A stretch of 64,000 bases of DNA from Branchiostoma floridae (lineage: Eukaryota > Chordata > Leptocardii > Amphioxiformes > Branchiostomatidae). Within the stretch, counting starts at the first letter, position 1. Each line of letters begins with the position of its first letter. Below, piece by piece: positions 1 through 10,875 of this stretch. The stretch lies in the NCBI RefSeq assembly GCF_000003815.2, contig NC_049983.1:2964350-3028349 (forward strand), in the 5' to 3' direction. The notes beneath the pieces were generated by a model. It made no database searches, was not told the DNA's origin, and saw only the letters and a list, made by a program, of their open reading frames with translations. A program made the position numbers and the translations under genes.

Positions 1-850
1 TATCGCGAGACGTGTGTCTCGGGTTCACTCCAGGAAGTACCTTTACCATACATATCATAACAGTGAAGGAACCTTTGATTTGGCTTTGTTGTTTTAGAGA
101 ACAAAGGGTTAAGGAACTAATGTTTACCTGCTAATGAGTTCTATGGCTTCAGTGTGAATTACAATAACACATGCTAATGGTTCTTATGGGTTCTATGTGA
201 AGTACGCTAACATATGGGGACTGGCCCCAGCTTGTAGTCTCCAGTCAATGCAAATTACAGTTATCACCTCAGCGTTATGGCACTGTCACAATCAGCATAC
301 TAATTCTAGTCCTAGCAAAATGACAGCAAACAATACATAATGGACTACAATATTTTGGTATTCCGCCCTACTTACATTTATACCTGTAGCATATTATTGC
401 GTACTTAGTTAGCTAGGGCGGCGTACTCCGTAGTTACCGCTGGCCTTCCCTTTCCGCATTCTCTTATGCGAAGATACACTCGCATCATAGAACTTACAGA
501 AAGGTTCGGACTCAGCTTGCCTGCCCTCCCAATATTGTGGGCATTGCTACTGCCTAGCTGTCAGCTAATCAGACAATGTGTCTTTATGTTATCGAAAGGA
601 AAAGCTTGTTTTAAGTAAGGCACGTTCATTAGTATTTGTGGCAGAGACAGTCATCTATAGCATATCACACCAAGGATGCTCAACAAGTCATTTCTGCACC
701 CAAACTTGTTTATCTGGTACCAGATTTGAGATCTGCAGGATCTTTGGTAGAATGCAATCACCAGGTTTAGGTGATATGTTTGGTGTCATTAAACAAACAA
801 AAAATGTATGTTATAGTTAATTTCCAATGCCTTTTGTGGGCACACAGAAA
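1..850. other. Unannotated stretch, no gene seen
   Basis: I see no convincing exon, tRNA or repeat array in the first 850 bases. The short open frames have no domain signature and no splice context. From about 850 degenerate units of the following minisatellite begin. Confidence 0.4.
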
Positions 851-933
851 CACAGGCCTGTCCTTGATGTTGAACACTATCTTCACACAGACAGTCTGTC
901 CCTGGTGCAAGATCTACATGCAGATACCCATGC

Positions 934-1718
934 CTGTCCTTGGTGCTGAACACTACACAGATACATAACCCTGTGCTTGGTGCTGAACACTACACAGATA
1001 CATAACCCTGTCCTTGGTGCTGAACACTATCTACACAGATACATAACCCTGTCCTTGGTGCTGAACACTATCTACACAGATACATAACCCTGCCCTTGGT
1101 GCTGAACACTATCTACACAGATACATAACCCTGTGCTTGGTGCTGAACACTACACAGATACATAACCCTGTCCTTGGTGCTGAACACTATCTACACAGAT
1201 ACATAACCCTGTCCTTGGTGCTGAACACTATCTACACAGATACATAACCCTGTGCTTGGTGCTGAACACTACACAGATACATAACCCTGTCCTTGGTGCT
1301 GAACACTACATATATACATAACCCTGTCCTTGGTGCTGAACACTATCTACACAGATACATAACCCTCTCCTTGGTGCTGAACACTATCTACACAGATACA
1401 TAACCCTCTCCTTGGTGCTGAACACTATCTACACAGATACATAACCCTGTCCTTGGTGCTGAACACCATCTACACAGATACATAACTCTGACCTTGGTGC
1501 TGAACACTACACAGATACATAACCCTGTCCTTGGTGCTGAACACTACACAGATACATAACCCTGTCCTTGGTGCTGAACACTACACAGATACATAACCCT
1601 GTCCTTGGTGCTGAACACTACACAGATACATAACCCTGTCCTTGGTGCTGAACACTACACAGATACATAACCCTGTCCTTGGTGCTGAACACTATCTACA
1701 CAGATACATAACCCTGTC
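934..1718. repeat. 37/41-bp minisatellite, block 1
   Basis: About 20 tandem units containing the core CTTGGTGCTGAACACTA followed by ACACAGATACATAACCCTGT. Two unit lengths alternate irregularly: 41 bp with an extra TCTA and 37 bp without it. Units differ by only one or a few substitutions, which suggests recent homogenisation. Degenerate units extend left to about 850. Confidence 0.95.
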
Positions 1719-2035
1719 AGATTCAGCTTTATTCCTGGATGACTTGTCATGTATATACACATGAAATACGTCATCAGTCACAGAATCAACTTTAAAACAT
1801 TAATGCATTTACAACATTTAAAATTAGACAGCAATGGGATTAAGAAAATATACATGACAGAATCAACATTCTTTACCGATCATCTAGCACTTTCGTACAG
1901 CAATCTTACAGAGCGGGGTGCAAATGACATCTCATGTCGCTTCGTTTTACTTCTAGATGCCCTGTATCGGGCTTCCCGACGAAGACTGTACGAACTGTCC
2001 TGAGGTGAAGTAAAGAACTCCCTCAGCGGAGAGCT
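1719..2035 (-). mobile_element. Retroelement 3' fragment splitting the minisatellite
   Basis: A non-repetitive block of about 317 bp separates the two minisatellite blocks. Read on the minus strand it ends in GGAATAAAGCTGAATCTG, the layout of a LINE or SINE 3' tail with a polyadenylation hexamer. The array resumes immediately on the other side, so this is most simply an insertion into a pre-existing array. The family is not identified. Confidence 0.5.
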
Positions 2036-2515
2036 ACTGGTGCTGAACAATATCTACACAGATACATAACCCTGTGCTTGGTGCTGAACACTACACAGAT
2101 ACATAACCCTGTCCTTGGTGCTGAACACTATCTACACAGATACATAACCCTGTCCTTGGTGCTGAACACTACACAGATACATAACCCTGTCCTTGGTGCT
2201 GAACACTATCTACACAGATACATAACCCTGTGCTTGGTGCTGAACACTACACAGATACATAACCCTGTCCTTGGTGCTGAACACTATCTACACAGATACA
2301 TAACCCTGTGCTTGGTGCTGAACACTACACAGATACATAACCCTGTCCTTGGTGCTGAACACTATCTACACAGATACATAACCCTGTCCTTGGTGCTGAA
2401 CACTACACATACACATAACCCTGTCCTTGGATACATAACCCTGTCCTTGGTGCTGAACACTACACAGATACATAACTCTGTCATTGAGTTGAACTTGGTG
2501 CTGAACGCTACATAA
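2036..2515. repeat. 37/41-bp minisatellite, block 2
   Basis: About 12 further units of the same repeat, here largely alternating 41 and 37 bp. A 41+37 pair is 78 bp (26 codons), so one frame stays open for 145 codons on the plus strand (2078-2515). This follows from the repeat arithmetic and is not evidence of a gene. The last two units are degraded. Confidence 0.93.
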
Positions 2516-2756
2516 AACACTAAGAAACCATCCTCTTGCTGAAAAAATTTCTTCAGCGTGCATGCCCCCTATAATGTCTTAAATCTAGGTGTATGCTTAT
2601 TGGCTGGCACCCATATAAGGCAAGATCATTAATATTCATACGGAGGACAGGTAATAGTGGGATCTGTGGTGTCAGAGTTATATGACGCTGGTAAGCCTCT
2701 ACGTTATAGTATAGGAGAATGCATCTCTAGTTTTAACCAAAAATTGACAGCCAACG

Positions 2757-2910
2757 TCGAAATACCACCTGCATATGCAGGTTAGTGCAGGTAAAATTGG
2801 AGCTGTGCAGGTATTTTTGGTGTATATCTGCACCTAACCTGCACTGGTCCATGTAACGTTATTGGGTTTTATACATAAATTTCTTATTACCTGCATTGAC
2901 TGTTACCACC
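2757..2910. repeat. Dispersed 'CCTGCATATGCAGG' repeat, copy 1
   Basis: It starts AATACCACCTGCATATGCAG and includes several TGCAGGT/ACCTGCA inverted motifs that can fold. A second, very similar copy lies at about 9225-9420, in the same orientation and with the same trailing TTTTATACATAAAT. It looks like a small non-autonomous element. Termini and family are unknown. Confidence 0.75.
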
Positions 2911-3004
2911 TATACTATAAACGTAAAAATAGCAATGGTTCCTGAACAATTTTAGTATGGTCGAGGAGGTTAAAAAGACCCTTCGTATGATCCATAGTTC
3001 CTAA

Positions 3005-3170
3005 ATTGCCGTGTAAAGTGCAATGTTACTGATGTTGGTGTTTTATTGGTGTTTTAGTACCACGCAAAGTGTACTTTTACTGATGTTGGTGTTCAGTTCC
3101 GTGAAAAGTGCAATGGTTCTGATACCAGAAAAAGTGTAATTTCAGTGATGTTGATAAGTATTGCAAGACC
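3005..3170 (-). repeat. Degenerate 'AAAAGTGCAAT' tandem repeat, block A
   Basis: Units of roughly 50 bp contain GTGAAAAGTGCAATG-like and ACTGATGTTGGTGTT-like segments. The same unit occurs in reverse complement at about 6890-7380, on the other side of the C2-domain gene. Confidence 0.7.
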
Positions 3171-3320
3171 TCCCAAGCGTTGGAAAGACCAATACCACAG
3201 GGATTTACAACATGGAGGAACCACACGGAGAGGAGCAATGGGCCAGTCTCTCGTCTGGGCGCTTGAGCAGGATGGCAGCCCTAGGGTGATGTTTCTACGT
3301 TTCCTTGCACTTTTCATGTT
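3168..3320 (+). mobile_element. Possible LINE ORF2 C-terminal remnant
   Basis: The plus strand encodes RPPKRWKDQ followed by DLQ, a motif pattern typical of the C-terminal tail of several LINE reverse-transcriptase proteins. Frame shifts follow at once and only about 100-150 bp is recognisable. It sits inside the degenerate repeat block. Low confidence, because the match rests on one short motif. Confidence 0.3.
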
Positions 3321-3417
3321 ACTGAAATCTGAGTAGTTACGTTACTCATTTCATGGTAGATACATTCTGTAATCAAAACTACAAACGAAAAGGTTGTGAT
3401 TTGACGATTGTTGCACT

Positions 3418-3423
3418 TTTATT
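3418..3423 (-). terminator. Candidate polyadenylation signal of the C2-domain gene
   Basis: TTTATT on the plus strand is AATAAA on the minus strand, about 480 bp downstream of the C2-domain gene's stop codon. It would give a plausible 3' UTR. No cleavage evidence is available. Confidence 0.3.
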
Positions 3424-3904
3424 TGTTACTGTCCAAGTTTATACAATTGGAACACAATTGGTGCCTTAAATGGCAAAACGCTCTGATTTTAACGATTTCT
3501 TTCTGCAGTGGTTTGATAAATGACTACTTGTAGAAGGGAAAAAAGCAAATTATAGCAGCCCAGTGTAGAGATAGAAACTTTTAGTCTTTTTAATAGGAAA
3601 ACGTTGTTAAAATCGAACATTTAGCTCAATGAATGACAATATAGCAACTTTGACAAAAAGTCGGTGTAGTCAACGATGCACTTAGTTTCTACATCTGTTT
3701 ACGTGTAGGTAAAAACTTGAATAATTGATACAATAAACAGCAACTTTGAATCGGTCTTTAAAAAGAACCCCTGAAGTGCAAGTTCATTTTCGGCGCATAC
3801 CAAAAATACAGCTGGATCAGTTGAAGATTCATAAATGACCTTCTTGGTGACTAAACGTTGCGTTGTTTGATTGACTGATAGCGTTGTGATATAAAATTGA
3901 CACA

Positions 3905-6152
3905 TTAGTCCTCTGGCCCAAATACTTCAGGCGCCTCTTTCAGAGCCACGCGGACCAGTTCTTCCCAGTACCAGCGCTTGATGTAGGTCGCGCGTTCCTT
4001 CTCATCTTGTACCGACTTGGTGAGGGTCTTCTGGATGTCTTGCAGCTCCCCCAAACTTAGTCCTTGTGTGTCGGGTAACTTGTAAGATGTGCGATCGGGC
4101 ACGGCAGTGATAATGTTCTTGATAACTGGGTACCGGAGAACATGCGGGGCGGTAGTGGCGAGTCTGGATCGAAGGGATTCGGCATGAGCGAGAAGCTTTT
4201 CCGCGTAGTCTCTCTCAACATGAAGCTCTTCCCACAGCTTGTTGACTGACGACATGACCATTTCATACTGAGGATCTTCTGCGTCCTTGTGTATGGGTGA
4301 TGAAGTGGTTGTTGTAAGAGACGCCCCTCCTTGAGTAGACGTTGTCGTCTGACTGTCTGTATCTGCGCCGCTGTTGTCGGGTGCTTCAGTCTGTTTTCCA
4401 CGGACAATTGAAGCATGGCACTCTGAGACATCGCCTTCTCCGGCAGTAGGGCGTTTGTCTGCTGTATCTGTGGCTGGTAGGCCGGATGCCGAGCTTGTTG
4501 AAGACGCTGCTTTGACGTCTGCGGCTTCGCCGGCAGCGGCTGGTGGTGAGTTGTCCTTGCCGCTGTTGTCCGTTAGTGCGTCCGGCTCTTTTTCCTGGGA
4601 AACATTGATCTTGTCATTCTCCAGCTCTGGTTTCTCCTGCAATTCCGTCTTGACTGTCCCCTCGGAAGTCTTGGCAGGGTCTGAATGAAAGAAGTGCACA
4701 CTCAATAATAAGTCTATAAAGAAGACGTCGACCTTTCTTCGGCACGTTACGCAAAGTAAAGGTATACATGCATATTGTTTGTCACCTTTATTTTAGAACT
4801 TGAATTAAAAGGAAAAAACATTAGACATCTATCTGTCAAACAATTTAAGTCTAAAGCGTCTTACCATGACAATTTGGTTGCTCCCTCTCCGGACCGTCGG
4901 CAGCACCGGACGCTTGAATGTGCGTCACGTCTGCGTTACGGTGCGCGTCATTTGGTGGGGCGTCCCTGTCTTCGTTAGCAGCAAACTCGTCCGCTGTGTC
5001 TGAAGTTGAGGCTGTTTCTGAAGTTGAGGCTGTTTCTGAAGTTGAGGCTGTGTCTGAAGTTGAGGCTGTGTCTGAAGTTGAGGCTGTTTCTGAAGTTGAG
5101 GCTGTGTCTGAAGTTGAGGCTGTGTCTGAAGTTGAAGCTGTGTCTGAAGTTGAGGCTGTGTCTGAAATTGAGGCTGTGTCTGAAGTTGAGGCTGTGTCTG
5201 AAAAGTCTTGTTTCGCGTCTGCGATGTCGCCGGTGACGGATGGCGGTTTGCTGTCCTTAGCACTGCTGTCACGGGGCGTGTCCACTTGTATTTCTTGGGA
5301 AACTGCCACCGCCTTGCCCTGGTGATTCTGCAGCCCCGACAGAGTCTCCGGCTTCCCTTTTGAAGATGCCTCAACAGTCTCCTCGATAGGCTTGGCTGGG
5401 ACTGAGTAGAAAGAGCCGTTTCATCAGGACTTTAAACAACATACATGACAATTCCCTTCAAATTTGCCCTAACCTTTCGCTTCTTTGAAAATGTTCATTG
5501 AGGAGTGGTCATTTTCATGTGTACCCTTGCTTGTGGTAGGAGTGAAAAATAATAGCTCGTTTTCCCCTATCAACGGCCACGAAAGCGTGACATACAAAAT
5601 CATCCTGCATAGGAACAGAAACAGACGCCTCTTACCTTGGTTCTGTGTAGGCTGACTTTTCACCTCGGTACCATCGAGAGTAACGGACACTTGTAAGAAC
5701 ACTTCCTCATTCCTCCGCCCGCCTTTGTTGGGCGGAACCATAATGTACCACCACTTCTGTGGTAAACCGTCCGCTGACTCTAGTGCGGCTGCAACATCGA
5801 TGGATAGCTCACCAACTGTGGTGTCTTTGCAGCGCTTCGCCTTTCGAAGTTTCAGAACCAGTTGGTCTGTTGGCGACCATGGCACGAACTCCGTAGAATG
5901 CTCCCAGATCAGTGCATCGGACTTTTTCTTAGCGGTTTGAATCTTTTCCTTGCCATGGCGCATTGTCACCAGATACTTGCCCTGACTCTGGCGTCCAACT
6001 TTGCCCTCGTGGACAGTTACGCTGAGTTTTGTCTCGCCACTCTGTCTTTTACCACCAGGCCTGAGCAATGAAAACACCTGTACCACTGAAAGGAACGCTG
6101 ACGCCGCCTTGTCTATAACCCCCATCTTTCTATGGGAAACTTGCAAATTCAC
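3905..6152 (-). CDS. C2-domain protein with duplicated low-complexity tail exons
   Basis: Three exons, all junctions GT/AG and phase 1: 6152-5636, 5401-4865 and 4680-3905 (stop at 3907-3905), giving 609 residues. Exon 1 holds a C2-like beta-sandwich (about residues 40-165: TKLSVTVHEGKV, KKSDALIWEHSTEF, LVLKLRKAK, GELSIDVA, FLQVSVTL), so binding of membrane or a protein partner is likely. Exon 2 encodes a DTASTS-type repeat of 12 units. Exon 3 ends in a charged helical region (ERDYAEKLLAHAESLRSRL, then KRWYWEELVRVALKEAPEVF). Exons 2 and 3 begin with related sequence (VPAKPIEETVEAS versus DPAKTSEGTVKTE), suggesting exon duplication. The start is uncertain: ATG 6152 opens the frame, but acceptor-like TTTCAG and GCTCAG sites inside exon 1 would allow an upstream first exon. 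The protein is not recognised by name. Confidence 0.72.
4995..5205 (-). repeat. 18-bp coding minisatellite (DTASTS repeat)
   Basis: About 12 tandem 18-bp units (plus strand GTTGAGGCTGTGTCTGAA, with T/G and A/G variants) lie within exon 2 of the C2-domain gene. Because 18 is a multiple of 3, several frames on both strands stay open and produce shadow reading frames. In the gene frame it reads Asp/Glu-Thr-Ala-Ser-Thr-Ser, acidic and Ser/Thr-rich. Copy number is probably polymorphic (inference). Confidence 0.95.
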
Positions 6153-6159
6153 TTTGACA

Positions 6160-6880
6160 AAACGCGGAGCTCGAGAGATCCGTGCGTATCCTCGGTCAAC
6201 AGTGGCGTTATGTTTGGTTGCTGTGCTACAGCGTGGATAAATGCAGTTCTAGAACACTCCATGACAATCGCGAGCGCTCCATAGAACATGGCATTTACAA
6301 CCTTGACCCCAGTGACCCTAAAATTTGTAGTGAAGGCGTTCAAATACAGTATTTTACCTTCTCGGAGATGTGAAACAATGTCTTTTACTACTGTCTTTTA
6401 AAGCAATTCGAACATTTAGATAAATCCGCTTCCAGTACTAGTCTTCGTAGCACCCTTGTTTTTAGCATCATTCCTAAGAACGGTACTAGATAGCCTTCAG
6501 CAAAACGTACGTATTTGCCGATTAACTTCAACCACTAGTCTCTGTTTTATTTCTTGTATGATTACACGTTACTATCATTGCATTTTAGGAAGAAATACAC
6601 TGTAGGATAATGTTTCATGATGGTGAAATTACATGTTTTAAATCAACTCTAATGCCAAAATCGCGTACTGCAGACTCACATGTATAGCTTTAGACCTAGT
6701 AAGGCATTCAGTTGCTAGGCATATTAAAACTATATGTTCAATGTTTTCCATATTTCCTCCAATCTTAAACTTGTTACAAAATTACAAAATATACTCTCAT
6801 CCATTAGGTTTTCAGTAATGTCGGATTGCAAAAGACAGGAAAATACTGACGCTATTGCAGTTCCCATGGTACACAAGCAC
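6160..6880. other. Upstream flank of the C2-domain gene
   Basis: This should contain the promoter or a 5' exon of the minus-strand C2-domain gene. I see no clear TATA element or coding segment. The sequence becomes AT-rich from about 6540. Confidence 0.3.
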
Positions 6881-6889
6881 CAGTATCAG

Positions 6890-7380
6890 TATCATTGCAC
6901 TTTTCAGAGTACTGAAACACAAACATCAGTGAAGTTGCACTTTTCATGTTACTGAAACATCAACATCAGGAACATTGCAGTTTTCGCGGTACTGAAACAA
7001 CCGCATTAACAATACTGTAAATGCAGAAATGTTCGCGGCGACCACTTCACCGCGAACTTAAAACCACCGCGAACATTTTTCTATTATGGTGTTAGGCTGT
7101 AGTCTATGGTGTTACCGCGGACTTAAATCCACCGCGAAAAGTCCTTTTTCCCGCTATCGCGAAATTAAATCCCCGCGAAATTAAATGCATTTACAGTATT
7201 GCACTTTTCATGGAGTTGAACACCAACATCAGTGAAATTGCACTTTTCACGGTACCGAAAACCAGCATCAGTAACATTGCACTTTTCACGGTACTGAAAC
7301 ATTGGCATCAGTATCATCGCACTTTTCATGGTACTGAACACCAGCATGAGTAACATTACACTTTCATGGTACTGAAACTG
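6890..7380 (+). repeat. Degenerate 'TTGCACTTTTCAT' tandem repeat, block B
   Basis: About eight units of roughly 50 bp (TTGCACTTTTCATGGTACTGA, then AACATCAGTAACA-like sequence) are interrupted at 7012-7199 by a MITE. The orientation is opposite to block A at about 3005-3170, so the C2-domain gene is bracketed by inverted copies. Confidence 0.8.
7012..7199. mobile_element. MITE, ATACTGTAAATGCA terminal inverted repeats
   Basis: 188 bp bounded by ATACTGTAAATGCA and TGCATTTACAGTAT. Internally it has repeated CCGCGAA/TTCGCGG segments that fold back. TA at each edge fits a TA target-site duplication as in Tc1/mariner-type elements (inference). It has inserted into the tandem repeat block. Other copies are at 23702-23913, 23946-24214 (diverged) and 52921-53090. 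Confidence 0.88.
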
Positions 7381-7602
7381 AACATCAATGGCATGATATG
7401 TAATAGTTGCCCCATGGGCGGGGCGAGTTTTCTGTGTATATCGCCAGGCCCACCCACCGAGGGGTTTCTAGTCTCCCCGAGGGCGAAGCCCAAGGCCATG
7501 GGGTAACTAACTTAGCCCATGGCATACTTCCCCGAAGCTTTTCTAGTTCATCAGCTTTACAAAATGTTACTTTATTTTGTCCTAAAAGTCCACAATCTTT
7601 CT

Positions 7603-8640
7603 TGTTACCTCCATGAAAAAATGGAGGTATAGTTTTGAGTGTGTCTGTCTGTGTGTCTGTGTGTGTGTCTGTGTCTGTGTGTCTGTGTGTCCGCATATTT
7701 GTGGTCAGCATAACTTGATAACCTCTTGATGGACTACGATGGTAATTAGTATGTGGGTAGGGGTTGGGAAGACGAAGGTCAAGGTCAATTTTGGGCCCCC
7801 TGGTATGTGACCTTGGTACTGCAGCGCAACTTCCGGTTTTGCTATCTCGGTGTTCTGAACATGCTATGGTCACGATTTTTGAGTATTAGATACCTCTTAT
7901 GCTCAGGAAAAAATGACATAAGTTTGGGCCCCCTAGCGTCTAGTTTGGGGATAGCAGGGGCATTTTTGTTAAAAACTTCTGAAGACGATAACTCAAGAAG
8001 GGAACAACGGATTTTCATGATTTTTGGTATGTAGGTACCTTAGACAATGTTGTATAAGATAAAATACTAATTATGCAAAATAGGAGTACATTTGCATAAT
8101 TAATGAGAATATTCTATCATAGCAGTTTTTTCAATGTATCTCTTGTTCCAGACATGCTATGGTCTTGACATTTAGGTGGTAGATAGCTTTTAGTGCCATG
8201 ACAAAGTGGGGCAAGTTTCAGCCCTCTAACATTTAATTGTGAAACTGCAGGAGCGTTTTTGTCAAGACACTCCAAAGAGGATAACTGCAGCAAGGAATGA
8301 CGGATTGCCTGCATTTTAGGCATGCAGGTAGCTTAGGCAAAGATGTTCATAATGATATACATGTTATGCAAATGAGGACTTAATTTGTATTATTAATGAG
8401 GAAATTGTATAATTCCATTGTTTTTAATAACTGGACTTAAACAAATGTAGAACTTGTTAATTATGATAGGTGGAATGTAAACAGATACCAAATATGGTAA
8501 TGAGGAACTTATTTGCATAATTTATGTAAAAATTGCAAAACCGCTTTATGATTAATAATGGGAATTTTATCATTGTGACATGTGTACGTTATTCAATTAT
8601 GAACACCATGCATAAATTATGTTAATGTGTTAGTCAATTG
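7603..8640. mobile_element. Dispersed element with terminal hairpin and ~293-bp internal tandem unit
   Basis: It opens with a hairpin TTACCTCCATgaaaaaATGGAGGTA, then a TGTCTGTG microsatellite to about 7690. Two diverged tandem units follow, each starting CATGCTATGGTC (about 7860 and 8152, spacing about 293 bp) and each ending in TATGCAAAT/TTTGCATAATTAATGAG-like sequence. A related end in the opposite orientation (TTCATGGAGGTAA preceded by CTTGAGTTATC) lies near 39090-39165. No coding capacity is seen. Confidence 0.6.
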
Positions 8641-9159
8641 CATGAAATTTACGAAAGCTCTAAATTTTCATGGAGAATGAGGTCGCCGAACTCTAGTTAT
8701 TGCTTGAAAAGCTGTGACAGAGTGTCAGGCTGTAACAACACACGGTCATTAATCTTGTCAAGACCTTCCTGGGCAAGATGCCTGGACAGACAGAAAGTCT
8801 GCTCATATTCCTCTGGGCAATTAGAAGTCAAGCATAGGATTGGTCAGTTATCACATGACACTATTCTGGTCCCAGAAGAAGGTCTCAAAGGTAAGCGAGG
8901 ATTGGTCAGAACGGGTCACATGCGTATAGCACCCACACTTTTCAGGCTGATATCACCACAGTTTTCTTGATATCACCACAGTTTTTTCCTCATTTGCATG
9001 AAATAGCAGCACACTTTTTTTCGTAGCACCATACTATGTGGATATATCAACAGAAAATGGGGGCTCCTCATTGGCTGAGGGGAAGTAGCCATGGGCTAAG
9101 AAAAGCTAGAAGCTTAGAATAGTGGTTTTGGCATCCGTCTGTCTCGGAAGACAATCTGA

Positions 9160-9222
9160 GTTAAGTGAGGAAAGTCGTGTAAAGTGCCTTTCCCCCAAGG
9201 ACACAAGATCGATGACACAGCA
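9160..9222 (-). mobile_element. Partial tRNA-derived SINE
   Basis: GAGGAAAGTCGTGTAAAGTGCCTTTCCC and the following ACACAAGATCGATGACAC match the corresponding part of the better SINE copy at about 10876-10998. Only one end is present, directly abutting the CCTGCATATGCAGG repeat. Confidence 0.5.
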
Positions 9223-9224
9223 GA

Positions 9225-9420
9225 CAAAATACCATCTGCATATGCAGGTTAATGCAGGTGAAATTGGAGCTGTGCAGGTATTTCTGGTTTATACCTGCAC
9301 CTAACCTGCACTGGTCCATGTACTAGGTTTTATACATAAATATCTGATATTGTAGGTGAATATGAATTGTTACTAGTATTAGCTGCATTGACTGTTACCA
9401 CCTATACTATAACCCTTGGT
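9225..9420. repeat. Dispersed 'CCTGCATATGCAGG' repeat, copy 2
   Basis: Second copy of the repeat at 2757-2910, sharing AATACCA(C)CTGCATATGCAGGTTA, TGGAGCTGTGCAGGTATTT and the downstream TGACTGTTACCACCTATACTATAA segment. More TGCAGGT motifs continue to about 9510. Confidence 0.75.
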
Positions 9421-9607
9421 ATGATCCATACCTCCTAAGTTCAGAGTGGTGCAGGTAAAATTTGTCTGGTGCAGGTAATTTTCAATGTTACCTGCACCAG
9501 TGCAGGTATGCAGAAAAAAAAGGATTTCGAGCCCTGTACATATATGACATATTTCCCAGCAATAGAAACTTTTAAAACGGTTATTTTGGGGGAAAATGCA
9601 ATATATG

Positions 9608-9849
9608 CTGAATAAAGAGACTCTTTTTACACAACCAATGCTTTATTCTCACCGACGTTTCGGTGACCGTCTGTCACCTTCTTGAGGGCAATTCTGACTG
9701 GTTCACATTGTACTGCAGGACGGGTGTCCCTGCCTGTCCGACAGTACAATGTGAACCAGTCAGAATTGCCCTCAAGAAGGTGACAGACGGTCACCGAAAC
9801 GTCGGTGAGAATAAAGCATTGGTTGTGTAAAAAGAGTCTCTTTATTCAG
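9608..9849. repeat. Perfect 108-bp inverted repeat (foldback element)
   Basis: Arms 9608-9715 and 9742-9849 are exact reverse complements by inspection, with a 26-bp spacer that itself pairs imperfectly. Each arm contains GACGTTTCGGTGACCGTC and CTTCTTGAGGGCA, and outer ends CTGAATAAAGAGACTC. It could be a hairpin MITE or two head-to-head copies of a retroelement end. The AATAAAG near each outer edge recalls a retroelement tail. Confidence 0.95.
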
Positions 9850-9936
9850 TGACGTACCAACCTGATGAAACTGTTGACGGATGCAATATATGCTTATTCG
9901 AATAAAGAACAAGACAGAAGTGCAATATGTTGTGTT

Positions 9937-9942
9937 TATTGA
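9937..9942 (-). terminator. Candidate distal polyadenylation signal of CFAP90
   Basis: TTTATT on the plus strand, in TTGTGTTTATTGAATATTG, reads AATAAA on the minus strand, about 1.5 kb downstream of the CFAP90 stop. If used, the 3' UTR would include the AT-rich 9950-10800 stretch and the SINE at 10876. Speculative. Confidence 0.25.
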
Positions 9943-9949
9943 ATATTGT

Positions 9950-10860
9950 GTTACTATATATTCATTGTAACATTTCTGATGCTACCCAATTCCTTGACCC
10001 CATCTGTGAAAGTGTAACCAACACTATATAAAACTTTTGTCCATTTTTTCTATTGAAAATCAAACATACTACTAGTAATACTATAAATCTAAATGCAAGT
10101 TCCAATATTATAATATATGTCGAGTATTTATAATTCAAATAATGACTGCATACAACTTTACAAAGTTAGTCAGACAGTTGAAAATTTACAAAGATGTAAC
10201 AGAACATGAAAACCTGCAATTCGGTGAACTGATGTTATTCTCAGTGGCTTAATTGACTACTTGTGTAACTGATTTTCATATAATGCTAAACATTATCATT
10301 CAATCTAAAAGTGTAGCATTCAACTAATACCAGATATATACCAATATATACAATCAAGCATTTTTAGAATACAACATGATAACTACATGCAACAGAACAA
10401 AATCTGAAAACTAAATTTCTTACTGTCCTTAAATTTTCTTTGTTGAATTTAACTTTTAAGCAAGCAACACCATTTGAACATCCACCAAAAGTAAATACAG
10501 TCAACTACCTATAACTATTAGTATGTGGAGAAAATACTTATTTTGCAACCTAGTTCTTATCAAGTTAATAAGCATAATGTGAGAAGTTACAATATAAGTG
10601 GCTAAGTGGCATTGTCTAAACCTATCAATTATCAACTTAAAGTAGAAAGTACAAGTCAGTTACCTGTACAATCTTTCTCTCAAGAACATCAATAATTCTT
10701 CCTGTTACAAACTTATGTTAGCAAATCTTTGTTGCTGTTTTGTATTTTTCCACCATTAGAACTCATGCCATTTCAAGGCACATTCACACAAGACAACACT
10801 AGTTCACCTCTATCCTTTCTTTTTTTCTTTCGTTTTTGAGGCTACCAACTTCAATTTGCT
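9950..10860. other. AT-rich non-coding stretch downstream of CFAP90
   Basis: High A+T, no open frame of note and no recognised repeat. It is downstream of the last CFAP90 exon on the minus strand, so it is either 3' UTR or intergenic. Confidence 0.4.
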
Positions 10861-10875
10861 AAAGACTTTTGTAGC

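Noticed and set aside
2078..2515. 145-codon open frame in the minisatellite
   Set aside because: It is generated by the 78-bp combined period of the repeat. There is no start context, domain or splice site.
934..2515. CRISPR-like array of regular units
   Set aside because: Whole units repeat without unique spacers, in an animal genome; it is a minisatellite.
4918..5374. Other open frames over the DTASTS repeat on both strands
   Set aside because: They are shadows of an 18-bp repeat. Only the minus-strand frame that joins the flanking exons with matching phase was kept.
9742..9880. Hammerhead ribozyme in the foldback element (GAAAC and a nearby CTGATGA)
   Set aside because: The CTGATGA lies outside the arm and the core spacing and stem pairing needed for a hammerhead could not be drawn.
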